This document shows, piece after piece, positions 1 to 5,282 of a DNA stretch of 5,878 nucleotides; positions within the stretch are counted from its first letter, which is position 1, and every line of letters begins with the position of its first letter. This DNA comes from Coriobacteriia bacterium (GTDB taxonomy: Bacteria; Actinomycetota; Coriobacteriia; WRKU01; WQUG01). Under the pieces are notes generated by a model. It had not been told where the DNA came from and searched no databases. It was given only the letters and a program-made list of their open reading frames with translations. The stretch covers positions 1 to 5,878 of the forward strand of contig WREJ01000078.1 in assembly GCA_009779395.1 (NCBI GenBank), given 5' to 3'. Made by a program: the position numbers and the translations under genes.

Positions 1-512
1 AAGACCTGTGCCAACGAAAAGCCGGGGATTAACAGCAAATAGGGAACCAGCAGCAATCCTGCGCACATAAGGGCCAGTTCTTGTCTGTCGCTGCCTGCCG
101 TGCGGGCGGCACTGTCACCCAGGGACAGGACGTTTTTCCAGCACCAGTAGAGTAGCCACAGCAGAAGCAAGACGGGAGTAATGACCCCACCAGCGGCAAA
201 ATCGCGCCCCACAAGATGGAAACTGAGCGATGCGTAGCGCAGCGTTGACAGCAGAAACAAAAAGAGCGCAAACAGCAGCAGGAAAAGGCGAATTTGTACA
301 AGCAAAGGACTGCTGCACTGCTTTGCCTGTTGATGTCCGTAGCGCACACCAGCACAGGCAAGTCCTACAGCAAATATAAAGCCAATAGTGCCCTCGCCTA
401 GCCAGCTACCGAGGTCAAACAGGTAGACCAGCACGTGTACGCTCACCACGGCAAAGGTCGCAACCACCGCCACCAAAATCGCGCGTGCAAGAAAGATGAC
501 GGGATTAGACAT
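1..512 (-). CDS. Multi-pass membrane protein of unknown function, C-terminus cut by window edge
   Basis: The frame is open from the ATG at 512-510 to the left edge, giving 170 residues with no stop, so the C-terminus is missing. I do not recognise the family. Hydrophobic stretches at about residues 8-31, 40-57, 72-90, 107-126 and 146-163 indicate at least five membrane-spanning segments. Charged or polar connectors include residues 57-69 (with GVRYGHQQAKQ) and 131-147. No catalytic or binding motif is visible. The start codon lies inside the end of the upstream reductase-like gene (8-base overlap) and has no good Shine-Dalgarno sequence, which suggests translational coupling. Nothing in the sequence gives a substrate, so calling it a transporter would be a guess. 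The reading frame itself is well supported by length, hydrophobicity pattern and gene overlap. Confidence 0.75.
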   Translation of the reverse strand, partial: MSNPVIFLARAILVAVVATFAVVSVHVLVYLFDLGSWLGEGTIGFIFAVGLACAGVRYGHQQAKQCSSPLLVQIRLFLLLFALFLFLLSTLRYASLSFHLVGRDFAAGGVITPVLLLLWLLYWCWKNVLSLGDSAARTAGSDRQELALMCAGLLLVPYLLLIPGFSLAQV

Positions 513-1068
513 CGCTGCGCCAGCGCTTGGGGACGTCGTAACGCAGCTCAACAATGCCTGCTGGCCACTCTTTGCAGAGGGTCAGTTCCAGCGCACGTGC
601 AGCACCCTTAGTGCCAGCAGCACCCATAAGCGAAGGAGTACCCCCGCCCAGAACAATCGGCTGGACAAAGACCCGCAACTCGTCAATCAGACCAGCAGCA
701 AAAAGGCTGCCCGCAAGGGTGCCGCCACCGCCAATCCATATCAGACCGTCGTCTGCACTGCCCAACTGCAGGCGCGCAAGGTGAAGCGCCGGGTCTTCTG
801 AGAGTATCTGGACGCGCTCCCCCGCCCTTTTTAAGTGCTCATTGGAACTGAACACGGTGACATCGCGGTCGGGATAGGGGAAGAAATCGCCCATCTGCAG
901 CATGTGCTGGTAGGTCGCGCGCCCCAAAAGGATGCTGCCGACCGTCTGGTAAAAGTCCTTGTAACCGTAATCGCTGTTGGGCGCGCCAGCCAGCCAGTCG
1001 ACACTGCCAGTCGCATCAGCAATGTAGCCATCAAGTGACATCGTAAAGTAGTAGACAGAGCGGCGCAT
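505..1068 (-). CDS. RibD C-terminal / dihydrofolate-reductase-like family protein
   Basis: This 187-residue protein resembles the stand-alone RibD-C/DHFR-like proteins of the YwjB/YyaP type, which adopt a dihydrofolate reductase fold and are expected to bind NADPH; their physiological substrates are mostly unknown. Visible family marks are an N-terminal strand followed by SLDGYIA (11-17), LLGRATY (47-53), the YP and VFS region (65-74), the glycine-rich IGGGGTLAG (112-120), LIDELRV (127-133) and QPIVLGGG (136-143). It is close to the usual full length for the family. I chose the ATG at 1068 because the conserved first strand (RRSVYYFTMSLDGYIA) begins there and AAAGGA lies 10 bases upstream. 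A GTG at 1116 would add 16 basic, non-conserved residues and overlap dapB. It follows dapB by 38 bases and overlaps the membrane-protein gene, so it is probably co-transcribed. It is not a bifunctional RibD: no deaminase domain is present. Confidence 0.88.
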   Translation of the reverse strand: MRRSVYYFTMSLDGYIADATGSVDWLAGAPNSDYGYKDFYQTVGSILLGRATYQHMLQMGDFFPYPDRDVTVFSSNEHLKRAGERVQILSEDPALHLARLQLGSADDGLIWIGGGGTLAGSLFAAGLIDELRVFVQPIVLGGGTPSLMGAAGTKGAARALELTLCKEWPAGIVELRYDVPKRWRSDV

Positions 1069-1078
1069 GGGCTTGGTA

Positions 1079-1084
1079 TCCTTT
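1079..1084 (-). promoter_or_regulatory. Ribosome binding site of the reductase-like gene
   Basis: AAAGGA on the minus strand lies 10 bases before the ATG at 1068. It supports that start over the in-frame GTG at 1116, and it sits in the short gap after the dapB stop. Confidence 0.55.
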
Positions 1085-1106
1085 GCTTTTCTGGGCTGTC
1101 GCTTGT

Positions 1107-1991
1107 TCAGTCGCACACGGGACGGCTGGGCAGCAGATTTTCGAGCCCAATAATCAGTCCGCTGTACTCTATGACCTGCTGACAGGCAAGCACGACACCG
1201 GGCATAAAGGAACTACGGTTAATGGAATCGTGGCGAATCGTCAGAGTCTGACCACAGCCGCCAAAGATGACCTCTTGGTGGGCAACATATCCCGGCAGAC
1301 GCACCGAATGAATAGGAATATCGTCAACAGCCGCGCCGCGTGCACCAGCACCGTCTGGCAATTCACTCTCGGCACCAGGTGCTGCTGATTTGAAATCCGG
1401 CAGAGCGCGTCTGCGTGCGCACGCAAGCAGTTCAGCGGTGCGTTTGGCGGTCCCTGAAGGCGCATCTAACTTGTTGTCATGGTGTAACTCGATAATCTCG
1501 ACAGTCGGCAAATAGGCAACAACCTGCTGCGCCAGCTGCATCATCAGCACGGCACCAATCGCAAAGTTGGGCGCAATAAACAGACAGCGGTCGTCATAAA
1601 TCATCTTTTCGAGCAGTGTCAAAGACTCTTGCGAGAGACCCGTTGTACCAACCACGCAGTCAAAGCCCAGCGGCAGGGCTTGTTTCAGGTTTTGCGCGAC
1701 AACGTCAGGGCGCGTAAAGTCAACAAAAACGGTACGGGTATTTTTGGGGTCAACAATGTCTGCTGCCATCAGCGCATCCAAATCAGCAAAGGCATCGCTG
1801 TCAGGACTGTCACGTAAACTGGGATCAATGCGCGCAACTAGCTGTAGTTGCGGTGCCGCCTGCAGCGCCGCCACCGTCTCGCGCCCCATCTTGCCCCAGG
1901 CACCACTGACAACCACCGGAATGGGTGTTGCGGGCAGGTCCTGCCCACCTTCTGGAACAAGGTTTTGCTCTACATCACTGTAAGTCGCCAT
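1107..1991 (-). CDS. dapB: 4-hydroxy-tetrahydrodipicolinate reductase
   Basis: DapB reduces 4-hydroxy-tetrahydrodipicolinate with NAD(P)H in the cytoplasmic diaminopimelate/lysine pathway, which feeds peptidoglycan synthesis. The 294-residue protein shows the dinucleotide-binding loop G30-x2-G33-x2-G36 (SGAWGKMGRE), VDFTRPD (90-96), GTTG (115-118), APNFAIGAVLM (140-150), and the family signature ELHHDNKLDAPSGTA (168-182). That signature holds catalytic His170/His171 and Lys174, with GT at 180-181. The C-terminal catalytic-domain end (HSVRLPGYVAHQEVIFGG) is intact. Two features are less usual: about 24 residues precede the first beta strand, where many family members begin almost directly at it, and residues 201-221 form an Ala/Gly/Pro-rich stretch. 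The ATG at 1991 is preceded by AAGGGG six bases upstream; a GTG at 2015 would add eight residues but has less support. No dapA is adjacent in this window. It is probably the first gene of a three-gene operon. Confidence 0.97.
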   Translation of the reverse strand: MATYSDVEQNLVPEGGQDLPATPIPVVVSGAWGKMGRETVAALQAAPQLQLVARIDPSLRDSPDSDAFADLDALMAADIVDPKNTRTVFVDFTRPDVVAQNLKQALPLGFDCVVGTTGLSQESLTLLEKMIYDDRCLFIAPNFAIGAVLMMQLAQQVVAYLPTVEIIELHHDNKLDAPSGTAKRTAELLACARRRALPDFKSAAPGAESELPDGAGARGAAVDDIPIHSVRLPGYVAHQEVIFGGCGQTLTIRHDSINRSSFMPGVVLACQQVIEYSGLIIGLENLLPSRPVCD

Positions 1992-2000
1992 GAAATTCCC

Positions 2001-2029
2001 CTTATAGGTACGCACTAGTTCTTCGTCAA
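2001..2029 (-). promoter_or_regulatory. Predicted sigma70-type promoter of dapB
   Basis: On the minus strand TTGACG (2029-2024) and TATAAG (2006-2001) are separated by exactly 17 bases; each hexamer matches five of six consensus bases. The expected transcription start, about seven bases further on, falls near 1994, only about three bases before the dapB ATG at 1991. The -10 hexamer overlaps the AAGGGG ribosome binding site (2003-1998). Transcripts from this promoter would therefore be nearly leaderless. A weaker extended -10 (TGG-TACTAT, 2041-2033) lies upstream and would give a leader of about 35 bases that keeps the binding site. Confidence 0.6.
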
Positions 2030-2052
2030 TCTATAGTACCAAAAGCAGACGC

Positions 2053-2068
2053 CACAGGGCACGCTGTG
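2053..2068. repeat. Short inverted repeat upstream of the dapB promoter
   Basis: CACAG (2053-2057) and CTGTG (2064-2068) are perfect 5-base arms around a 6-base spacer, ending about 24 bases upstream of the predicted -35 box. It could be a protein-binding site or the edge of the repeat next to it. Arms this short can arise by chance. Confidence 0.25.
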
Positions 2069-2080
2069 AGCGACCTGTTT

Positions 2081-2194
2081 TGCCAGAACTCAAGTGCAGT
2101 GAGTGAATGATGCGCAGCAATCATTCCGAACGAAGTGCAGAGTCGCCGAAGGCAACCCTGTGCTCACGTAGGAATATGCTACGCTGCGCGCAGG
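2081..2194 (-). repeat. Palindromic intergenic repeat, copy R3
   Basis: This copy reads on the minus strand relative to R1 and R2. It carries the apical motif GCTCACGTAG (2162-2171), a 7-base spacer, and CTACGCTGCGC (2179-2189), flanked by CCTG (2157-2160) and CAGG (2191-2194). The same two arms occur, inverted, at the apex of R1 with a 5-base spacer. Bases 2098-2155 correspond to the reverse complement of 2351-2411 in R2, including the near-palindrome 2105-2126, which starts GAATGAT and ends ATCATTC. A further 8-base inverted pair, GTGAGTGA (2099-2106) and TCACTCAC (2210-2217), may extend the element to about 2217. The outer boundaries are approximate. Confidence 0.6.
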
Positions 2195-2249
2195 AACCTA
2201 GCAAAAAGCTCACTCACAACGCACCCTGAGGCGCCTAGACAAAGATTTG

Positions 2250-2440
2250 GAGTGCATCCAGACGTTCAAGGTCAAGGAGGCTTGAAAAATCAAAAACGCT
2301 AAGCGTACTAAGCTACTCGTGCGTTTTTGATTTTTCAAACGACGCCGAGATTGCCTACGGCTTCACTGCGCTCCGTTCGCTAGAATGATTGCTACGCATC
2401 ATTCGCTCACTTCGCTTGTGTTGGACGTCTGGTGTGCTCT
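2250..2440 (+). repeat. Palindromic intergenic repeat, copy R2
   Basis: The outer arms are 2250-2269 and 2421-2440, imperfect inverted repeats sharing CCAGACGT. Inside is a perfect 18-base-pair hairpin stem, with TTGAAAAATCAAAAACGC at 2282-2299 and its complement at 2321-2338, and a 21-base loop whose AAGCGTACTAAGCTAC resembles the R1 apex. Bases 2351-2411 are a module also found inverted in R3, with the near-palindrome at 2383-2404. The right end, CTGGTGTGCTCT, runs into the last bases of the hydrolase gene, whose TAG stop is at 2441-2439. R1 ends almost identically at the rplQ stop. The 2282-2338 hairpin might also act as a terminator, but it has no clean U-tract after the stem. Confidence 0.65.
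2282..2338. repeat. Perfect 18-bp inverted repeat with 21-base loop
   Basis: The arms 2282-2299 and 2321-2338 are exact reverse complements. The arm contains AAAAATCAAAAA, so on either strand the closing arm ends in a T-rich run (GATTTTTCAA). This could give weak bidirectional termination or 3'-end protection downstream of the hydrolase gene. It is the core of repeat R2. Confidence 0.75.
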
Positions 2441-3701
2441 AAGGTCTTACGGCGCCAATAAAATCACTGCGAAAAGCCGCAGCTTCTTCTACCATGCGAC
2501 CCGTCATAGGAGCATGAATCATGCGCGAATTGCCGATAAAAATGGCAACGTGGTGAATGTCTTCGGGACGACCCGTTGTGCTGTAAAACAGCAGGTCACC
2601 TGGCTGCATCAAGTCACGACGACCGGGCGGAATAAACACACCCGCATGGAATTGCTGGCGAGACGTCCGTGGCAGATTAATACCATAGGCAACACGATAA
2701 CACCACTGGGTCAGCCCCGAACAATCGAATCCCGCAGGAGTCGTCCCGCCCCACAAATAGGGAGTCACGCCGATGAAACGTCGTGCCTCGGTGACAACAG
2801 CAGGACGTGCTGCACCTAAATTGATGGGATTTCCCGTTGGTGGCGTTGTGATAGATCCCGAACCACCGCCACCTGAATTACCCCCCGGAGTAGTACCGCC
2901 GGCAGAGCCGCTGTTTGACCCCGGTCCTGGTGCTGCTGTATTTGAACTGCCGCCTCGGGCGGCAGTGTTGCTTCTGTTTTGTTCTTGACTGCGCTGAATT
3001 TGTGCCAGACGACGCGCCTCGGCTTCTGCCTGTCTGATTCGCTCTGCTTCGATATGGGCGCGCTCTTCTGCAATCAGTCGCTGCAGTTCTGCATCGAGCG
3101 TTGCAAGTAGGCTTTGCTGCTGGGCCAGCACCTGCTGAACCGCGTCATACTCTGCTTGCTTTTCTGCAGTGATTTCTTGTTCGCGCCGCTGGTCTTCCTC
3201 TAGCTGGGCTTTGTTGCTCTCGATGTCAGCGCGCAGAGACCTGACCTCAACAATCAGATTGGCATCGTTTTCCATAATGGTACGCAGCAGACTGAGGCGC
3301 GCCAGCATATCTGACAAATTGTTCGCATCAAACACAAAAGCAAGCAACGACAGCTCGCCTGTTTGATAGGCACCAACGGCACGCTCTGATAAAAGGTCGC
3401 TTGCCTCGTCCAGCTGTTCTTGGTTGCGCTGCAACTGCTTTTCGGTCTCGGCAATAGCAGCAACAGTGAGAGCAAGCTGCTCTTCTGCAGCAAAATAGTT
3501 CTCTGATGCTAGTTCTAACTGCAGGGCGAGTTCGTCCAGGCGAATGCGGGCCGCTGTTGCGCGTGCGCGACTGTTGTCGATAGCAGCAGTACGCGGCGCA
3601 TCAGGCGTAGACAGCGCCGCCACCGGCAGCAGCAACACAGCAGCACAGACCAGCACACAGGCAGCGGCAGTCAGACTACGCTTTTTGGCGAAAACAGACA
3701 T
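2439..3701 (-). CDS. Secreted NlpC/P60-family peptidoglycan hydrolase with PcsB-like coiled coil
   Basis: NlpC/P60 enzymes are cysteine peptidases that cut peptide bonds in peptidoglycan stems, outside the cell. The 420-residue product begins with a signal peptide: basic FAKKR near residues 4-8, a hydrophobic core at 10-30, and likely cleavage near VAAL (27-30). Residues 42-240 are rich in Glu, Gln, Ala and Leu and look like a long coiled coil. The segment around 106-160 (AYQTGELSLLAFVFDANNLS, then DMLARLSLL) resembles the coiled-coil region of PcsB-type hydrolases. A Gly/Ser/Asn/Pro linker spans 242-295. The catalytic domain, 297-420, has YLWGG (315-319), DCSG with Cys327, HHVAIFIG with His384, and MIHAP with His396 as the likely third residue. 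The start at ATG 3701 is chosen because the signal peptide begins there; a TTG at 3761 would put 20 residues before it. No Shine-Dalgarno sequence precedes the ATG. The exact cut site and any FtsEX-type partner cannot be read from the sequence. Confidence 0.93.
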   Translation of the reverse strand: MSVFAKKRSLTAAACVLVCAAVLLLPVAALSTPDAPRTAAIDNSRARATAARIRLDELALQLELASENYFAAEEQLALTVAAIAETEKQLQRNQEQLDEASDLLSERAVGAYQTGELSLLAFVFDANNLSDMLARLSLLRTIMENDANLIVEVRSLRADIESNKAQLEEDQRREQEITAEKQAEYDAVQQVLAQQQSLLATLDAELQRLIAEERAHIEAERIRQAEAEARRLAQIQRSQEQNRSNTAARGGSSNTAAPGPGSNSGSAGGTTPGGNSGGGGSGSITTPPTGNPINLGAARPAVVTEARRFIGVTPYLWGGTTPAGFDCSGLTQWCYRVAYGINLPRTSRQQFHAGVFIPPGRRDLMQPGDLLFYSTTGRPEDIHHVAIFIGNSRMIHAPMTGRMVEEAAAFRSDFIGAVRP

Positions 3702-3707
3702 GTAACT

Positions 3708-3713
3708 AGCATA
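3708..3713 (-). promoter_or_regulatory. Possible -10 box for a leaderless hydrolase transcript
   Basis: TATGCT on the minus strand is followed by exactly six bases and then the ATG at 3701, the spacing expected when transcription begins at the start codon. No purine-rich ribosome binding site is present in the 20 bases before the ATG. No convincing -35 hexamer is found 17 bases upstream, so the call is tentative. Confidence 0.35.
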
Positions 3714-3731
3714 AGGGCACAAAAAAGTACT

Positions 3732-3768
3732 CTTGGTGGAGTGTAACCGAAATGCCACCAAGGGTTAC
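3732..3768. repeat. Two interlocked inverted repeats in the hydrolase leader
   Basis: CTTGGTGG (3732-3739) pairs with CCACCAAG (3755-3762), and GTAACC (3743-3748) pairs with GGTTAC (3763-3768). All arms are perfect. The order is arm 1, arm 2, arm 1', arm 2', so the hairpins cross each other. They lie between the upstream terminator and the hydrolase start, 30 to 67 bases from the ATG, a fitting place for an operator or an alternative-fold leader. Confidence 0.55.
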
Positions 3769-3793
3769 TGTCTTGAAAGAAAGCAGTGGCAAC

Positions 3794-3817
3794 AAAAAAC
3801 CCCCTCGAAGAGGGGGC
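3794..3817 (-). terminator. Intrinsic terminator of the rpsD-rpoA-rplQ transcript
   Basis: On the minus strand CCCCCTC (3806-3800 side) and GAGGGGG form a 7-base-pair GC-rich stem around a 3-base loop, followed directly by six T residues (3799-3794). It lies 133 bases past the rplQ stop and before the hydrolase gene. The plus strand has no T-run after the stem, so it acts in one direction. Confidence 0.93.
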
Positions 3818-3828
3818 TTAAGTCCTAA

Positions 3829-3950
3829 AGAGCGCGTCCAGGTGGGTGAGATTCGTGCTGATTTGTGAAAGAGGAAGCGCAGCGTAGTTAAGCTACGTGA
3901 GCATTTCTCTTTTGCAAATCAGTGCGGAGATCGCGCGCCTGGCGTGCTCT
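3829..3950 (+). repeat. Palindromic intergenic repeat, copy R1
   Basis: The outer arms AGAGCGCGTCCAGG (3829-3842) and CCTGGCGTGCTCT (3938-3950) are nearly complementary. An inner stem pairs CTGATTTG (3858-3865) with CAAATCAG (3915-3922) and continues through GAAAGAG and its partner near 3907-3912. The apex is GCGCAGCGTAG (3877-3887), a 5-base loop, then CTACGTGAGC (3893-3902), the motif found inverted in R3. The right arm ends on the last base of the rplQ stop codon (3952-3950). It lacks the module of about 60 bp shared by R2 and R3. The element sits between rplQ and its terminator, so it would be transcribed as the 3' untranslated region. Confidence 0.7.
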
Positions 3951-4300
3951 TAATCGAGCAATTCAATAATTGCCATCGGCGCAGCATCACCCTTGCGTGG
4001 ACCCAGCTTTAAAATGCGCGTGTAGCCGCCGTTTCTTCCTTCAAAGCGTTCTACTTCGCTGAAAATCTTTGACACAACTTCTTTGTCACCCAAAGCTGCC
4101 AGTGCCAGTCTGCGGCTATGGACATCTCCGCGCTTTGCCCAAGTGATGACCCTATCAACGTCGGCACGAATCTCTTTCGCGCGCGTTTCGGTTGTTTTAA
4201 TGCGGTCGTTTTTCAGCAGTGCTGTTGTCAGCGAACGACGCATCGCTTTTGTGTGCGAGGCATCGGTACCCAGCTTACGACCTCTCTTTTGGTGTCTCAT
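3950..4300 (-). CDS. rplQ: 50S ribosomal protein L17
   Basis: L17 is a structural protein of the large ribosomal subunit. The 116-residue product is full length for the short bacterial form. It begins with the family signature MRHQKRGRKLGTDASHTKAM, followed by R-R-S-L-T-T-A-L-L (21-29) and the conserved T-T-E-T-R-A-K-E (36-43), and ends in the family-typical YTRILKLGPRKGDAAPMAII (93-112). The ATG at 4300 is preceded by GAGGAG (4317-4312), 11 bases upstream and placed right after the rpoA stop. With 18 bases between the genes it is almost certainly co-transcribed with rpoA. Repeat R1 starts at its stop codon. No truA follows it, unlike in many actinobacteria. Confidence 0.98.
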   Translation of the reverse strand: MRHQKRGRKLGTDASHTKAMRRSLTTALLKNDRIKTTETRAKEIRADVDRVITWAKRGDVHSRRLALAALGDKEVVSKIFSEVERFEGRNGGYTRILKLGPRKGDAAPMAIIELLD

Positions 4301-4318
4301 GTGTGGACCTACTCCTCT

Positions 4319-5257
4319 TTAGCTTTTTAGGTTCAAACCCATGTCGATGAGTTTGTCCTTGACCTCTTCGATGGACTTCGCTCCAAAGTTGCGAACGTTC
4401 ATCAGGTCATTTTCGGTACATTCGGTCAGCTGCCCAATGGTGTTGACGCCCTGGCGTTTCAGGCAATTGTAGGCGCGTACCGACAGGTCAAGTTCTTCGA
4501 TAGGTGTGTCAAGGCCGCTGGTGTCGCTGCGGTCAATCTCGACAAAAATCGACGCCTCTTCAAGGGGCGTGATGGTCTGCTCGACAAAAAGCTGCGTGTG
4601 TTCGTTGATGACGCGACCAGCGCGAGCGATGACATCGTCAGGTGCGACAGAACCATTGGTCTCGACTTCGATGACCAGGCGTTCATAGTCGGTGCGCTGA
4701 CCAACACGCGTGTTTTCGACCGTATAGGTACAGCGATGCACCGGCGAGAACAGCGAATCTGTGGGAATGACGCCAATGACGTCTCCGGGGCGTTTGTTGC
4801 GTTCTGCCGACACGTAGCCACGACCCGTGTCGATGCTCATGTACATGGTCAAGCTTGCTCCCTTATTAAGGGTTGCGATGACCGTCTCGGGGTTGACCAG
4901 TTCAAATTCATTGGGAACTTTGAGGTCAGCACCGGTAACGGTGGCAGGTCCTTGGACAGAAAGCTCTGCCTCGGCACTACCCTCGCCAATACCCGTGTCA
5001 CGAAACACCAGATTTTTGACGTTGAGGATAATGTCGGTCACGTCCTCACGAATACCGTCAAGTGCGGTAAATTCGTGCTGGGCACCGTCGATGCGAATGC
5101 TTGTGGCTGCTGCTCCTTCAAGGGATGACAGCAACACGCGTCGCATGCAGTTGCCCAAAGTGTAGCCAAAGCCCCGATCAAGCGGTTCAATGGAATAGCG
5201 CGAAACGTTTTCGCCTACTTCTTCGACGGTCACTTCTGGTCTGATGAATTTAGTCAT
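4319..5257 (-). CDS. rpoA: DNA-directed RNA polymerase subunit alpha
   Basis: The alpha subunit dimerises to start polymerase assembly, and its C-terminal domain contacts UP-element DNA and activators. The 312-residue protein is full length. The N-terminal domain (about 1-230) has the conserved PLDRGFGYTLGNCMRRVLLS (25-44) and IREDVTDIILNVKNL (69-83). The C-terminal domain (about 246-312) has LDLSVRAYNCLKRQGVNTIG (256-275), with R261, N264 and C265 matching E. coli R265, N268 and C269. It also has NFGAKS (290-295), with G292, K294 and S295 matching E. coli G296, K298 and S299, so the DNA-contacting surface is intact. The ATG at 5257 has AGGGA eight bases upstream. It follows rpsD by 25 bases and precedes rplQ by 18, as in many Gram-positive ribosomal operons. 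Confidence 0.99.
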   Translation of the reverse strand: MTKFIRPEVTVEEVGENVSRYSIEPLDRGFGYTLGNCMRRVLLSSLEGAAATSIRIDGAQHEFTALDGIREDVTDIILNVKNLVFRDTGIGEGSAEAELSVQGPATVTGADLKVPNEFELVNPETVIATLNKGASLTMYMSIDTGRGYVSAERNKRPGDVIGVIPTDSLFSPVHRCTYTVENTRVGQRTDYERLVIEVETNGSVAPDDVIARAGRVINEHTQLFVEQTITPLEEASIFVEIDRSDTSGLDTPIEELDLSVRAYNCLKRQGVNTIGQLTECTENDLMNVRNFGAKSIEEVKDKLIDMGLNLKS

Positions 5258-5282
5258 AGCTACATTCCCTACCTTCCCCGCA

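Larger units (their letters stand above)
1992..2438. other. 447-base gene-free stretch between the hydrolase gene and dapB
   Basis: Apart from the dapB promoter near its left end, most of this stretch is made of two inverted copies of a palindromic repeat (R3 and R2, listed separately) and the short segment 2195-2249 between them. Short open frames here lack start signals and any recognisable protein. I see no tRNA, rRNA or known riboswitch. Confidence 0.6.

Noticed and set aside
505..1116. GTG start at 1116 for the reductase-like gene
   Set aside because: It would overlap dapB and add 16 non-conserved basic residues; the ATG at 1068 has a ribosome binding site and begins at the conserved first strand.
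2081..2440. CRISPR array or complete insertion sequence
   Set aside because: The repeats are inverted and not evenly spaced direct repeats, there are no spacers, and no transposase frame or target-site duplication is visible.
2385..2819. 144-codon open frame on the plus strand
   Set aside because: It runs from repeat R2 into the antisense of the NlpC/P60 domain. It is a shadow of that gene.
2820..2990. Possible frameshift or contamination in the Gly/Ser/Asn-rich stretch of the hydrolase
   Set aside because: The frame stays open into a complete catalytic domain; low-complexity linkers are common between coiled coil and NlpC/P60 domains.
3702..3761. TTG start at 3761 for the hydrolase
   Set aside because: It would place 20 residues ahead of a standard signal peptide, it has no ribosome binding site, and this stretch holds the crossed inverted repeats.
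4598..5128. 176-codon open frame on the plus strand
   Set aside because: It is antisense to rpoA, has no ribosome binding site and resembles no known protein; the rpoA frame fully explains the sequence.
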